A DNA stretch of 64,000 bases from Amia ocellicauda (taxonomy: Eukaryota > Chordata > Actinopteri > Amiiformes > Amiidae), in the NCBI RefSeq assembly GCF_036373705.1, contig NC_089851.1, positions 47,117,470 to 47,181,469 on the forward strand, read 5' to 3'. Positions 11,036-22,106 of this stretch are shown piece by piece. Positions within the stretch are counted from its first letter, which is position 1, and the number at the start of each line of letters is the position of its first letter. Made by a program: the position numbers and the translations under genes. The notes beneath the pieces are model-generated. The model was not told the origin of the DNA. It saw only the letters and a program-made list of their open reading frames with translations, and ran no database searches.

Positions 11036-11764
11036 ATGAAAGATCAGATAGCGGACATGCTTCAAAATGGCATCATAGAACCATCCCTATCATGCTGGGC
11101 TGCTCCAGTACTCATTATTAAGAAGGAAGGAGGTTTCCACTTTTGTATTGATTACCGAGGGGTGAACGCCAAGACCAGTTTGGATGCATATCCTATGCCA
11201 CACGTACAAGAAATTCTGGAGTCACTAAATGGAGCCCAAGTTTTTAGCACACTGGATCTGAAAAGTGGTTACTGGCAAGTTGCCATGGACAGAGCCAGTA
11301 TGGAAAAAACGGCATTTGTCTCTCCTGATGGGCTCTATCAATTTAAGGTCATGCCTTTTGTCTTGAAAAATGCAGCTGCTACCTTTCACAGACTGATGGA
11401 AGTAGTGCTGGCAGATCTGAGAGGCAAGAACTGCCTAGTGTACATAGATGACATCATTGTTTACTCTCCATCAGAAGCACAACATCTGAAAGACCTGGAG
11501 AACATGTTTCTACGAGTTCAACAGGCAGGGCTAACTTTAAATCTTAGCAAATGTCATCTGTTTCACCACTGCATCAAGTTCCTAGGTCACACTGTCACTA
11601 ACCAAGGCATCACCACAGATGAACAGAAGGTCAAAGCTGTCCAAGCTTTTCCTACTCCACGATCGGTAAAGGAGGTGCAACGATTCCTGGGTTTAGCGGG
11701 TTGGTACCACCGCTTTATTCCCAACTTCGCCGAAAGATCAGCACCATTGAATAACCTCAATTGA
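11036..11764 (+). pseudogene. Gypsy reverse transcriptase
   Basis: Reads the RT fingers and palm in order: NGIIEPSLSCWAAPVLIIKK, CIDYRGVN, STLDLKSGYWQVAM, the catalytic VYIDDIIVYS (YIDD box, about residues 136-139), and the connection FLGLAGWYHRFIPNF. The PFGLKNA motif reads PFVLKNA. The frame ends at a TGA (11762-11764), just before the RNase H part, which follows in a close frame. It is not functional as found because of flanking frame breaks. Confidence 0.85.
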
Positions 11765-11773
11765 AATGATGTA

Positions 11774-12240
11774 GTGTGGGATTGGACAGTTGAATGCCAA
11801 ACTGCCATTGAGGATTTAAAATTTTCTCTCTCCTTGGCTCCTGTTTTAATGCACCCAAACTTTGAGCTCCCATTTCGGGTACATACCGATGCCAGCCACA
11901 TAGGAATTGGCGCTGTATTGACACAGCAGGGACAAGACGATGAAAAGGTGATCGCCTATGGCTCCCGCCTCCTCTTGCCCACAGAAACCAACTACTCTGT
12001 GTCTGAAAAAGAGTGCCTTGCAGTAGTATGTGCAGTGGAGAAGTGAAGGAAGGAAGGACATTTGAAGTCATTACGGACCATGCTGCTTTAGTTTGGGCTT
12101 TCAATCACCCGAAGCCAACCTCCAGGCTGATTCATTGGACAATACGCTTGCAGGACTTTGACTTTAAAGTGGCCTATAGAAAAGGGAAGTGCCACACCGT
12201 TCCTGATACCCTCTCTCGGGCTCCCCTTGGTTTGGAAGGA
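11774..12240 (+). pseudogene. Gypsy RNase H, frameshifted
   Basis: Frame 11774-12046 carries the RNase H start VHTDASHIGIGAVLTQ (first catalytic Asp) and the Glu-containing SVSEKECLAVV. A frameshift near 12045 is followed by FEVITDHAALVWAF (next Asp) and GKCHTVPDTLSRAPLG, the final Asp region. All expected landmarks are in order. Confidence 0.75.
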
Positions 12241-12339
12241 TTTGCTGCCTCCTATGTCAGCAGAGATATGGATAACTATTATTCCAACTTACCTGCAGAC
12301 TGGCCTGACATATTGAAATTCCAGGGTCAAGATCAAGAG

Positions 12340-12768
12340 ACACAGGCCCTTAATAGCACGAATGGGAAGTCATACAGATCAACTCCACTGCATCACTTAC
12401 ATTCTGGAGCAGGGTATTCTTTATCGACAGGTACCTGGGAAAAATGGTGGTTTCCATTTTCAATTGTTTGTACTAGCTGTGCTCCGAAAACCATTTTTGC
12501 ACTACTTTCATAATAATCCTCTGGGGGGACACCTTGGGAGGTTTGAAGACACTCCTGAGAATTCTTTGAAGTAGCCTACTGGCCACAAGTGCGTCAAGAT
12601 GTATGGGAACACACCAGAGGATGTCTGGTGTGTCAACAGATTAAGCCCACCTGCCTTAGACCTGTTGGGATGTTACAATCCACCCCTGTGACAGAGCCTG
12701 GAGAGATGTTGGGAGTGGATTTGATAGGACCCTTTCCACGAAGTAAACAACGGAACCAGTACTTGATG
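12340..12768 (+). pseudogene. Gypsy integrase N-terminal part, truncated
   Basis: The His pair lies in GGHLGRFEDT and the Cys pair in TRGCLVCQQIKP of the HHCC zinc-binding domain. VDLIGPFP contains the first catalytic Asp. The sequence then leaves integrase near 12768, so the second Asp and the Glu are absent. Two frames are needed to read it. Confidence 0.7.
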
Positions 12769-13046
12769 ACACGGCGAATGACAGAGCTCCGTTTGCAGCG
12801 CAGCTCCCCGGCTGAGCAGCGACTCCCACAGGCTCTGAAGCGCCGCTCTCCATAGTTATAAGGACATCCTTAAAACTCGCCTTTAAATAAAAAGCTTTTA
12901 TGAATCTCTGTTAGTTAGTTGATAGTTTTAAATAATACTTTTGTTGCTACTGCTGTTGCATGTTTTATCTTTTTACTATGTCTGTTTTGACTACTTGACT
13001 TGTCGCTTTGTTTATGATAAAAGAGGGTTATAAATAAAATTATAGG

Positions 13047-13113
<67 letters not shown>

Positions 13114-13619
13114 TTGTAGTTGATGAGATACAGAAACAGTGACGTAGCTTGCGATATGCACACCAGTGCGAGAAATAGACTGTGCAATTGGTGCTGGGGC
13201 AGAGCAGACTGACTAACATGTATTGGGAAATGGAGTGAACAATTAAGATTGTTTAATTAATAAACTGTACAGCACTTTAGCACAATATCGTTTTATGAAA
13301 GTTGTATTATTGACTCTTTCATTGCAGCTGCAGAGCCACGTTCAGATACAGCAGCAGTCAGGCAGCTGGATTAACAGGAGACTCACAGTCACCGCAGCGC
13401 TGCTCAGTACCGGATCACATACTCACATCAGTGCTGCCGGATCTTGACTGCTTCGTACAAAGCCTTTTCATGATCCAGATCTAGTGAGCCCGGATCCGAT
13501 CCTGTTTTCGGATCCTGTTTTTTGATCCTGTTAGTACTAGGACTGTAGCCTACTGTGTTTCTTATTCATATGCAATAGGAGTTTCAGCACATTAATTTCG
13601 TTATATCTTTAATACTAGA
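12769..13619. other. Non-coding junction region
   Basis: Follows the gypsy break. It holds GC-rich pieces (12778-12855 and 13320-13560) around an AT-rich centre with a microsatellite, plus repeated GGATCCTGTTTT-like units at 13490-13530. No coding signal is convincing. Confidence 0.35.
13047..13114. repeat. (TTA)n microsatellite
   Basis: More than 20 tandem TTA units with a single interruption near the end. Confidence 0.95.
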
Positions 13620-14130
13620 ATAGCTGAAACATTAGTTTCAACGGCACAAACCGGCACAAACATAGCACAAATGAATGAGATATGTTTGGTTTGATTCTGA
13701 TGTTGTGGGGGGGCTGAGTGACAACACTCGTCTAATAAAGAAACACGAATAACGTTAAAACCTTAATAGTTCAAACATTAATTGAAATGGCACAAACATA
13801 GCACAAACGAAAGAGAGGCGTTTGGTTTGAATATGTTATTGGGTGGGGGGGGGGCTGAGTGACGTAACTCGTTTAATACAAAATCAAGAATAACGTTAAA
13901 ACCATAATAGTTCAATCATTAGTTTCAATTATTTTCAACGGCACAAACCGGCACAAAAGTAGCACAAACGAAAGAGGTATGTTTGGTTTTATTCTGTTGT
14001 TGTGGGGGTGCTGAGTGAAGTGACTCGCCGAAAATAAACAAATGTTAATATCTTCAAAACCAAAGCAGCACAAACGTTTATTTCAACGACACAAACGGCA
14101 CAAACCGGCACAAACGAATGATATGGAATT
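13620..14130. repeat. Tandem repeat, unit about 150 bp, 3-4 copies
   Basis: GGCACAAAC-TAGCACAAA followed by ATGTTTGGTTT, a G-run, GCTGAGTGA and AATAACGTTAAAACC recurs near 13651, 13791 and 13949, with a partial unit near 14103. Spacing is about 140-158 bp. Within units, short ACAAAC(C)GGCACAAA motifs repeat again. Copies are diverged, so this is an old minisatellite or an internal repeat of an unrecognised transposon. Confidence 0.8.
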
Positions 14131-15473
14131 TATTGTTTGTGCTGTAAGTTGGGGGGCCAACTTCACGGAGCTAAAGGAAACCAGAACCCAACTCTGCTGC
14201 TGCCCCTCAGTCCCAACAGGTTTCACTATTTTCATATTGTAACACATTATGCGACATTCCTGTTTTAGATGCCATATTTTTCAAGTTCGATTGTAATACA
14301 TAAGAGTGAACGCTAAAATAAGTGAACTATTATGCTATTAAAGTTTTCACGTTAAGTTGTACATCTGATAGACTAACAAATATGGATATTCGGATTTTGT
14401 TTTGTGAAAGTGGCAAATGATTTAATGCAGGATTTACATTATATTAAAAACAGTATTTATATAGGCTATAAGACAAGGTTTATGTAGGCTGTGTGTAACA
14501 CCGGGGAGACATCATTCATAAAGTGTGCATTTTGTTTGTTGTGCTAATGTAGGTAATCTGGTAGATATATACAATAAAGATCAAAAATAATAAATTAAGA
14601 GTAATTAATTAATAAACGTAAACCATAACTGTGATAGCAAAATCACTTTGCAGGAAATGTTTGTCAATAACTTTTCATGCGGCCAATCTGCAGAAGATAC
14701 CTGTCAGTCATGTTTAATGTGACCAATCACCATTCTTTGTAAGCACTTCAAGGAGGAGGGAGATACACAATCTTCCTGTCAGATCAAATGACATGTTTAC
14801 ACTCTGTGGAGCTGAGTATAATTCGCATAGCATATTAGCATCACAATAACATGCCACAGCAAAGCAGACCCCCATTCCCCACAATATACGTGCAAAAAGC
14901 ATTGTTCATTAACAACTCATCAGAACAGTCCACACTCCTTTATTGTCTTCTTTACTAACGGTAAAGTTTAGCTTGGGCTAACAAGACCCACCCTGCCCAG
15001 AACACCCTGCCTACAGAATGAAAAGAAGCAAAAAAAAAACGTCCGGGTTCCTACGTCCTCTTTAAAGCTCACATCTTAAAAGTCCAGTCAGTAAGTGCAG
15101 AACGTCACGGTGTTACATAATAACATTTGCAGGTTCGATTTTTCAAATGGGCATTTTGTGGGGCATTTTATAGATCTTGTGGAACGCTGGACAAAGGGTA
15201 CAAATACGGGACTGTCCCACGAATTTGTACGTAAATACAATTTTAGATATCTTGAAATGGAGTTAGTTTGAGATATTTGCAACTCAAATCAAAATATCTC
15301 TAAATTACACTTTGGTTTGCCATAGAGGTTTGCCCTGCCTGTGTTCGCATTTTCCTTGCGTTACATGGAAAGAGAACAACAAAATAAAGTTTTAATAAAA
15401 AGTATTTTAAACTGTGTTTAGTGATGTGAGTGTGATGTTTTTAGGTTATATATTTTATGATTAGGTTTGGCAG
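14131..15473. other. No gene seen
   Basis: Mostly AT-rich, with short open frames only. I recognise no repeat termini, exon signals or RNA gene. Confidence 0.35.
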
Positions 15474-15594
15474 GTAACAAGCTGAGATTAGGAGCACTCT
15501 CTTAAAGGGAGTGCTCCTAATCTCAGCTCGTTACCTGTATAAAAGACACCTGTCCACAGAAGCAATCAATCAATCAGATTCCAAACTCTCCACC

Positions 15595-16675
15595 ATGGCC
15601 AAGACCAAAGAGCTGTCCAAGGATGTCAGGGACAAGATTGTAGACCTACACAAGGCTGGAATGGGCTACAAGACCATCGCTAAGCAGCTTGGTGAGAAGG
15701 TGACAACAGTTGGTGTGATTATTCGCAAATGGAAGAAACAGAAAATCACTGTCAGACTGACAGTGATTTTCTGTTTCTTCCATTTGCGAATAATCACACC
15801 AACTGGCTCCATGCTAGATCTCACCTCGTGGAGTTTCAATGATCATGAGAACGGTGAGGAATCAGCCCAGAACTACACGGGAGGATCTTGTTAATGAACT
15901 CAAGGCAGCTGGGACCATAGTCCCCAAGAAAACAATTGGTAACACACTAAGCCATGAAGGACTGAAATCCTGCAGCGCCCGCAAGGTCCCCCTGCTCAAG
16001 AAAGCACATGTACAGGCCCGTCTGAAGTTTGCCAATGAACATCTGAATGATTCAGAGGAGAACTGGGTGAAAGTGTTGTGGTCAGATGAGACCAAAATCG
16101 AGCTCTTTGGCATCAACTCAACTCGCCGTGTTTGGAGGAGGAGGAATTACCCCAAGAACACCATCCCCACCATCAAACATGGAGGTGGAAACATTATGCT
16201 TTGGGGGTGTTTTTCTGTTAAAGGGACAGGACAACTGCACTGCATCAAAGGGACGATGGACGGGGTCATGTACCATCAAATCTTGGGTGAGAACCTCCTT
16301 ACCTCAGCCAGGGCATTGAAAATGGGTCGTGGATGGGTATTCCAGAATGACAATGACCCAAAACACACAGCCAAGGCAACAAAGGAGTGGCTCAAGAAGA
16401 AGCACATTAAGGTCCTGGAGTGGCCTAGCCAGTCTCCAGACCTTAATCCCATAGAAAATCTGTGGAGGGAGCTGAAGGTTCGAGTTGCCAAACGTCAGCC
16501 TCGAAACCTTAATGACTTGGAGAGGACCTGCAAAGAGCAGTGGGACAAAATCCCTCCTGAGATGTGTGCAAACCTGGTGGCCAACTACAAGAAACGTCTG
16601 ACCTCTGTGATTGCCAACAAGGGTTTGCCACCAAGTACTAAGTCGAAGGGGTCAAATACTAATTTCCCTCATTAA
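15595..16675 (+). pseudogene. Tc1 transposase, split by a palindrome
   Basis: The start [20 protein letters not shown] and HTH region run to IIRKWKK, where a palindrome (15709-15803) replaces the normal linker and shifts the frame. The second frame, from about 15839, carries the DD34E core: [11 protein letters not shown] (Asp), [12 protein letters not shown] (Asp) and [14 protein letters not shown] (Glu). One base is missing near the C-terminus, so the usual end at TAC-TAA is read in another frame and runs to 16675. Catalytic residues are intact but the protein is not continuous. Confidence 0.9.
15709..15803. repeat. Perfect 95-bp palindrome inside the Tc1 gene
   Basis: Two 47-bp arms are exact reverse complements around one central base at 15756 (GTCAG-A-CTGAC). 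The left arm is normal Tc1 sequence and the right arm is its inverted copy, which replaces the expected linker. Confidence 0.95.
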
Positions 16676-16859
16676 CATGCAAATCAATTTATAACTTTTT
16701 TGAAATGCGTTTTTCTGGATTTGTTTGTTGTTTTTCTGTCTCTCACTGTTAAAATACACCTACCATTAAAATTATAGACTGATCATTTCTTTGTCAGTGG
16801 GCAAACATACAAAATCAGCAGGGGATCAAATACTTTTTTCCTTCACTGTAGATATTGAC

Positions 16860-17228
16860 ATGGGTGACCAATGACCCTGCCTCCCCAGCACCTACAGCAG
16901 CCAGGAAGAAACAACTGAACTGTACTGCACTAGCAACTCCCTCTACTTGTATATTGGCAAGGGCTGTGACACTGATCATGACTATTCTGTCTAGCACAGT
17001 GTAGAAATTGGGTTTGGTCATGATAGGAATAGTATTTCCAACAGAACTCTGCAGAACTTTTTGGACAGCTGTAAAAGCAGATTCACCAGGTGGTGACTCT
17101 TTTTACAGCATTCTCTTGAGCACATTGGGGAGGGCCTCCACTGTTATCTCAACATCAGCAACTAGTGATTTCACATCAGAATTACCAGTATCATACAAAT
17201 CACCAATCTTGTGAGCTATTAGAGTGAG
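16860..17228 (-). pseudogene. Unidentified coding-like remnant
   Basis: Reading down from 17228, the minus strand is open for long stretches: AHKIGDLYDTGNSDVKSLVA, EALPNVLKRML, stop, KESPPGESAFTAVQKVLQ, then NFYTVLDRIVMISVTALANI and FFLAAVGAGEAG. Only one stop (TAA) interrupts over 350 bases. I do not recognise the family. It abuts the 5' LTR of the gypsy element and may be a gene piece split by that insertion. Codon-like structure is suggestive, not proof. Confidence 0.35.
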
Positions 17229-17707
17229 TGCCACGGTCTCCCCTGTTTCTACCTTAGTTCACCACCAGAGGTCTCCCTCTCCTGAATACTAGTTTAGTGC
17301 TTCTCCTTTCCTTTATCCAGTCAAACCAGTCTTTCCACATTCTTCCCTACCAGGTGCACCTGTTCTGTCCTCCTCTCCTATCATTGGTCAATCCTTCATT
17401 CACCTTGTTCAATCCCTCTCTCCTTCACAGTACTAAAACCCCTGTTTCCTAGATTCATTGCGAAGTCTTGCATTCTCTCCTGGATCATTTCTAAGCCTTG
17501 TTTCTTGATTGCCTTCCTGTGTATTTTTGACCTCTTGTTTCCTTCTCTCGTTTACCCCTTTTGGATCTCCCTACTAGCCTGTTCGCTTGATCGTTTGACC
17601 TGGACTGTCCCTGTTTATGGTCTCTCGTTTTTCCCTTATTGGATTATTTGCTTCAACTCTAAAAGCCTGCACTTGGATGCTTTCCTTTGGTCCTAGAGGA
17701 CGTCACA
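17229..17707 (+). repeat. 5' LTR of the gypsy element
   Basis: Homologous to 22043-22524; the first 200 bp are almost the same and the rest is more diverged. The gag ATG follows 18 bp later, so the leader is very short. Confidence 0.95.
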
Positions 17708-17725
17708 GAAGACTTCGCCATTAAC

Positions 17726-18751
17726 ATGGATCCAGCGGCTTTACCTGATGTTGCTGCAGCTTTGACGGCTCAGGGGGCATTATTGGGAGAACACGACGCG
17801 ATGCTACGTCAGATCAACTCCACTTTGGAACAGCTAATGAGGCGATTACCTGCTTTATCTCTCGAGCCCACAAGACAGACAACGCATGAAGCAACCCCAG
17901 GCTCGTCAGCTTCTCCAGTTCCAGATAGACCTGTACATTTGGCCATCCCAGACAAATATGACGGCTCACCAGACCGCTGCAAGGGTTTTATATTACAGTG
18001 CTCCCTTTATTTCACCCATTTACCAACTTCCTTCCCTTCTGATGATGCTAAAATCGCCTTTATTATTACTCTACTTACCGGAAAGGCACTTCGCTGGGCA
18101 TCAGCTGTATGGGCTCGTAAGGGTGAAGTAACAAGATCTCTCTCCGGTTTCCTTGAACATTTCAAGCAGGTTTTCCATCATCCGACAGCTGGAAAGGACG
18201 CTGGTGAACAACTGTTCTCTCTCCGTCAGGGTACCTCTTCTGTCGCTGAATATGCTCTGGAGTTCCGGACCTTGGCCGAGATAAGTGGATGGGGTGAGCC
18301 TTCTTTAATCACTCTTTTTTGTCGTGGCTTATGTGATGATTTGCAAGCAGAATTAGCTTGCAAGGGAGACACACTTGATCTGGAGCAGTTAATTCAACTT
18401 GCCATTAGACTCGACAACCTTATGAGATCCCGAGGCAAACGGTCATTGTCTGCTACATCCCGGTTATCCACCAGATCTTCTTTCAAGCCTAGCCCCATTA
18501 CAGAACCAGAAGCCATGCAGATAGGAAGGACTCGACTACCTGCTGAGGAAAGACAGAGGAGGATACAACAGCGCCTCTGTCTGTATTGTGGTCAATCCGG
18601 TCATTTCCGAGACGCCTGTCCTAATGTTCCTGGATCTTCTTCGACCACTCCACAGAAATCGGTGAGTACTTGTCCCCTGATAACACCTGCTCAGTGTATG
18701 CTCTCAGTACGCATCCAGCTCCACACCCAACACGTCTTTTTGTCTGCTTGA
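17726..18751 (+). CDS. Gypsy gag polyprotein
   Basis: The ATG at 17726 gives MDPAALPDVAAALTAQGALL, followed by a coiled-coil-like segment, a capsid-like core (AIPDKYDGSPDRCKGF, LTGKALRWASAVW, FLEHFKQVFHHP, LFSLRQGTSSVAEYALEFRT) and one CCHC zinc knuckle, CLYCGQSGHFRDAC, for RNA binding. The frame ends at TGA 18749-18751. Directly after that stop, in the same frame, the protease active-site IDSG appears, so gag and pol are separated by this single codon. Either the TGA is a mutation in a fused gag-pol gene, or readthrough is used. I chose 17726 because an upstream in-frame ATG would start within the LTR. Confidence 0.9.
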   Translation: MDPAALPDVAAALTAQGALLGEHDAMLRQINSTLEQLMRRLPALSLEPTRQTTHEATPGSSASPVPDRPVHLAIPDKYDGSPDRCKGFILQCSLYFTHLPTSFPSDDAKIAFIITLLTGKALRWASAVWARKGEVTRSLSGFLEHFKQVFHHPTAGKDAGEQLFSLRQGTSSVAEYALEFRTLAEISGWGEPSLITLFCRGLCDDLQAELACKGDTLDLEQLIQLAIRLDNLMRSRGKRSLSATSRLSTRSSFKPSPITEPEAMQIGRTRLPAEERQRRIQQRLCLYCGQSGHFRDACPNVPGSSSTTPQKSVSTCPLITPAQCMLSVRIQLHTQHVFLSA

Positions 18752-21373
18752 ATAGATTCGGGGTCCCCGGGGAACTTCATTGACAGAAGAACCGCGGAGC
18801 GTTTGAACCTTCCTCTCTCACCGTTCTTGCCACCACTTAATGTCAGAGCTATCAACAACCAACCCATCGGTTCCAGTCCAGTTTCAATGAAAACCAAGCC
18901 AATCACTATGTCCATCAGAAAACGACATTCTGAAAAACTGTCTTTTTTAGTGATTGATTCCCCTGGAGCTGACATAATACTTGGACATCCCTGGCTCGTA
19001 CATCATAATCCCAACATTTCTTGGATCAAGGGGACTATTATTTCTTGGGGAGAACATTGCCTTTCTAATTGTTTTTCTTCACCTTGCAGAGCCACCCACA
19101 TCGAGAGTCCGTTTCTATCCACACCGCCCGAGTTTCCATCAGAATACAAGGATCTGGCTGCTGTGTTTAGCAAATCCCGAGCCTCCTCTCTGCCTCCACA
19201 TCGTCCTTGGGATTGCGCAATTGATCTTCTCCCTGGCTCTACTCCATCTTGGGGCAGAAACTTTCTTCTCTCTCTTCCAGAGTCGCAGGCCATGGAGGAA
19301 TACATCAAGGAGGCTTTAGCACAAGGCATAATTCAGCCATCCACTTCTCCTGCTGCGGCAAGCTTCTTCTTCGTGGCAAAGAAAGATGGTGGTTTAAGAC
19401 CCTGTATTGACTATAGGGGTCTTAATTCGCTTACGGTCAAGTATAGATATCCTTTACCTTTAGTTCTGGCTGCCCTGGAACAGGTAAGAGGAGCTCGGTA
19501 CTTTACAAAACTTAATCTACGTAGTGCATACAATCTAATCCGGATACGAAAAGGAGATGAGTGGAAGACGGCATTTATTACTAACTCGGGACACTATGAA
19601 TATTTAGTCATGCCTTTTGGTCTGGTCAACGCACCTTCAGTCTTTCAAGCTTTCGTAAATGAGTTATTACGACCTTATCTTCATCACTTTGTGATAGCCT
19701 ACATTGATGATATTCTGGTCTACTCCTCTACTCTCTCTGAACACATCTCCCAGGTTCGTCAGGTGCTTCAATGTCTACTACAAAATGGACTCTACGTCAA
19801 GGCAGAGAAATGTGAATTTCACCAACAGCGCGTGGCTTTTCTTGGATACATCATTGATGCCAGTGGAGTTCATATGGATTCTGAGAAGGTGAAAGCAGTT
19901 ACTGAGTGGCCTCAACCTCAAACTACTAAAGAGTTGCAACGTTTTCTGGGTTTTGCTAACTTTTACCGTCGCTTCATCCGAAACTTCAGTTCGGTCGCCT
20001 CTCCTTTAACCTCTCTATTAAAGGGCTCTGCTCGTTGTTTATTATGGACGGATTCTGCTGAAGTCGCCTTCGACAAACTCAAGTCCCTGTTCACCACTGC
20101 TCCAGTCCTCAAGCACCCAGACCCTAATCTCCCTTTCGTTGTGGAAGTAGATGCTTCTGAAAATGGCATTGGGGCAGTGCTTTCTCAACGACACGGTCAA
20201 CCACCTAAGCTTCATCCCTGTGCATTCTTTTCTAGGAAGTTATCACCTGTAGAGAGGAATTATGACATCGGTAACCGGGAACTCTTGGCAGTGAAATTGG
20301 CCTTTGAGGAGTGGAGGCATTGGCTGGAGGGATCAAAACACCCTTTTCTGGTACTCACAGATCATCGAAACTTGGAATATATTCAAGCAGCAAAACGCCT
20401 TAACCCCCGTCAAGCGCGCTGGGCTTTGTTTTTCACTCGGTTTCAATTCACCCTGACTTATCGCCCAGGATCCAAGAACATCAAAGCAGATGCTCTCTCC
20501 CGTCAGTTTGACTCTGTTCATGAACCTCTGTCTGATGATCCCATTCTACCTTCTACCTGTATTGTCGCTCCTATCAAATGGAATTTCTTGGATCAACTTC
20601 AAAGGGAACTTTCCTCTAATCCTCCCCCTTCCACATGTCCTTCTAATAAGATCTATGTACCTTCATCCAAGCGTCACACACTCCTTCAATGGATTCATTC
20701 TAACCCTACTTCTGGACATCCAGGGATTCATCGTACCATTACCTTGATAAGACAGAAATTCTGGTGGCCCACTCTGGTACAAGATGCTACCCAGTTTGTC
20801 AACGCTTGCTCCATGTGTGCCCAGTCTAAGTCTTCACGACATCCCCTCTCTGGTCTCTTGGAACCTCTTCCAATTCCGCGGCGCCCCTGGTCACCCATTT
20901 CTATTGATTTTGTTACCGACCTTCCTAGCTCTCAGGGTTATACTACCATTTTAGTGGCAATAGATCGTTTTTCTAAATCATGTTGGCTTGTACCCTTACA
21001 GAAGCTTCCCACTGCTCTTGAAACTGCGGAGGTCCTGTTCCATCATGTGTTTCGCATTTATGGGATTCCCGAAGACATTGTGTCTGACCGAGGTCCCCAA
21101 TTCACATCCCGCGTCTGGTCTGCATTCTTCAAGGCTCTAAATATTAAGGTCAGTCTCACCTCCGGTTATCATCCACAATCTAATGGACAAACAGAACGTC
21201 TAAACCAGGAGATCATACGCTTTCTTCGATCCTACTGCAATACTTCCCAAGATGATTGGAGTCGTTTTTTGCCATGGGCAGAATACGCCCAGAATTCCCT
21301 AATCAGTGCTTCTACAGGCCTCACCCCCTGTGTGTCTCTTAGGATACCAACCGCCTCTGTTTCCTTGGAATGA
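18752..21373 (+). CDS. Gypsy pol: protease, reverse transcriptase, RNase H, integrase
   Basis: It is in the gag frame. [18 protein letters not shown] is the retropepsin active site and [10 protein letters not shown] its end. RT carries [38 protein letters not shown] and the catalytic [11 protein letters not shown]. RNase H carries [42 protein letters not shown] and KADALSRQ. Integrase has the HHCC zinc part ([17 protein letters not shown]) and the DDE residues in [19 protein letters not shown] and [10 protein letters not shown]. The frame breaks at about 21330, after STGLTPC, by a small deletion and ends at 21373. All catalytic residues are present. The gene would copy and insert the element; as found it needs stop suppression and frame repair. 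Confidence 0.92.
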   Translation: MDSGSPGNFIDRRTAERLNLPLSPFLPPLNVRAINNQPIGSSPVSMKTKPITMSIRKRHSEKLSFLVIDSPGADIILGHPWLVHHNPNISWIKGTIISWGEHCLSNCFSSPCRATHIESPFLSTPPEFPSEYKDLAAVFSKSRASSLPPHRPWDCAIDLLPGSTPSWGRNFLLSLPESQAMEEYIKEALAQGIIQPSTSPAAASFFFVAKKDGGLRPCIDYRGLNSLTVKYRYPLPLVLAALEQVRGARYFTKLNLRSAYNLIRIRKGDEWKTAFITNSGHYEYLVMPFGLVNAPSVFQAFVNELLRPYLHHFVIAYIDDILVYSSTLSEHISQVRQVLQCLLQNGLYVKAEKCEFHQQRVAFLGYIIDASGVHMDSEKVKAVTEWPQPQTTKELQRFLGFANFYRRFIRNFSSVASPLTSLLKGSARCLLWTDSAEVAFDKLKSLFTTAPVLKHPDPNLPFVVEVDASENGIGAVLSQRHGQPPKLHPCAFFSRKLSPVERNYDIGNRELLAVKLAFEEWRHWLEGSKHPFLVLTDHRNLEYIQAAKRLNPRQARWALFFTRFQFTLTYRPGSKNIKADALSRQFDSVHEPLSDDPILPSTCIVAPIKWNFLDQLQRELSSNPPPSTCPSNKIYVPSSKRHTLLQWIHSNPTSGHPGIHRTITLIRQKFWWPTLVQDATQFVNACSMCAQSKSSRHPLSGLLEPLPIPRRPWSPISIDFVTDLPSSQGYTTILVAIDRFSKSCWLVPLQKLPTALETAEVLFHHVFRIYGIPEDIVSDRGPQFTSRVWSAFFKALNIKVSLTSGYHPQSNGQTERLNQEIIRFLRSYCNTSQDDWSRFLPWAEYAQNSLISASTGLTPCVSLRIPTASVSLE

Positions 21374-22106
21374 GGAATCCACCAAAATCCCAGCAGTTGA
21401 TGATTGGTTCCATCGCAGTGCAGATGTCTGGAATGCAACACATGTCCGTCTCCATAGAGCTATCCACCGTCAAAAGACCTTGGCAGACCGTTATCGACAA
21501 CCTGCTCCGCAATATCATCCAGGACAGTTGGTTTGGTTATCAACTAGAGATATTAAACTTAAACTCCCATCCAAGAAATTGAGTCCTCGCTTCATCGGTC
21601 CCTTTCCTATCCTCCGCCAAATTAATCCAGTCACCTATCGTCTCCAGTTACCTCCTCACTACAAAATAGCATCATCATTTCATGTTTCTCTGTTAAAACC
21701 TTTTCGCCCCGATCCCTCCTCTCCTTCTGATTCTCCTCAGGTCTCTTCTTCCTCTATTCCGCCTCCTCCTCCCTTGGATCTTGACGACGGTCTGGCATAT
21801 GCAGTCAGGACCCTGTTACGGTCTCGTCGCCACAGAGGACGCCTGCAGTACTTGGTCGACTGGGAGGGGTATGGTCCTGAAGAACGCTCTTGGGTTTTTG
21901 CCTCAGATATCCTGGATCCGTCTCTCATTGCGGACTTTCACAGGGCTCATCCCACTGCTCCTGCTCCTCGGCCTCGTGGCTGTCCTCGCCGCCGTCTTCA
22001 CCACCCTGGTCCGGCCGAGGCCGATTCTGGGGAGGGGGGTACTGTCACGGTCTCCCCTGTTTCTACCTTAGTTCACCACCAGAGGTCTCCCTCTCCTGAA
22101 TACTAG
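21306..22106 (+). CDS. Gypsy pol C-terminus: integrase end and chromodomain
   Basis: It continues integrase in the next frame ([57 protein letters not shown]), then a Pro-rich linker and a chromodomain ([41 protein letters not shown]). Aromatic residues typical of the methyl-lysine cage are in place (Tyr in YAVR, Trp in VDWEGY and ERSW). Chromodomains in gypsy integrases direct insertion to heterochromatin in known cases. The open frame runs a little into the 3' LTR. The first residues (21306-21330) overlap the previous frame and are not real. Confidence 0.88.
   Translation: MLLQASPPVCLLGYQPPLFPWNEESTKIPAVDDWFHRSADVWNATHVRLHRAIHRQKTLADRYRQPAPQYHPGQLVWLSTRDIKLKLPSKKLSPRFIGPFPILRQINPVTYRLQLPPHYKIASSFHVSLLKPFRPDPSSPSDSPQVSSSSIPPPPPLDLDDGLAYAVRTLLRSRRHRGRLQYLVDWEGYGPEERSWVFASDILDPSLIADFHRAHPTAPAPRPRGCPRRRLHHPGPAEADSGEGGTVTVSPVSTLVHHQRSPSPEY

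Larger units (their letters stand above)
9818..12768 (+). mobile_element. Truncated Ty3/gypsy retrotransposon without LTRs
   Basis: The order gag, protease remnant, reverse transcriptase, RNase H, integrase zinc-binding part is in the gypsy order on the plus strand. The element stops abruptly about 12768, just after the first catalytic Asp region of integrase (VDLIGPFP). No LTR is seen on either side. The copy carries a stop in gag and several frameshifts in pol. The protein differs clearly from the 17-22 kb gypsy, so it is a separate family. Confidence 0.85.
15474..16848 (+). mobile_element. Tc1-like transposon lacking its left terminus
   Basis: The right terminal repeat is complete (ATCAAATACTTTTTTCCTTC then ACTG at 16848), followed by TA. 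The left side begins at a small hairpin (about 15474-15534) that sits inside the element in other copies, so the left terminus is lost. The body matches the family of 6031-7581. Confidence 0.9.

Noticed and set aside
13047..13114. CRISPR-like or other direct-repeat array
   Set aside because: It is a plain trinucleotide microsatellite; the genome is eukaryotic and no spaced repeats with unique spacers occur.
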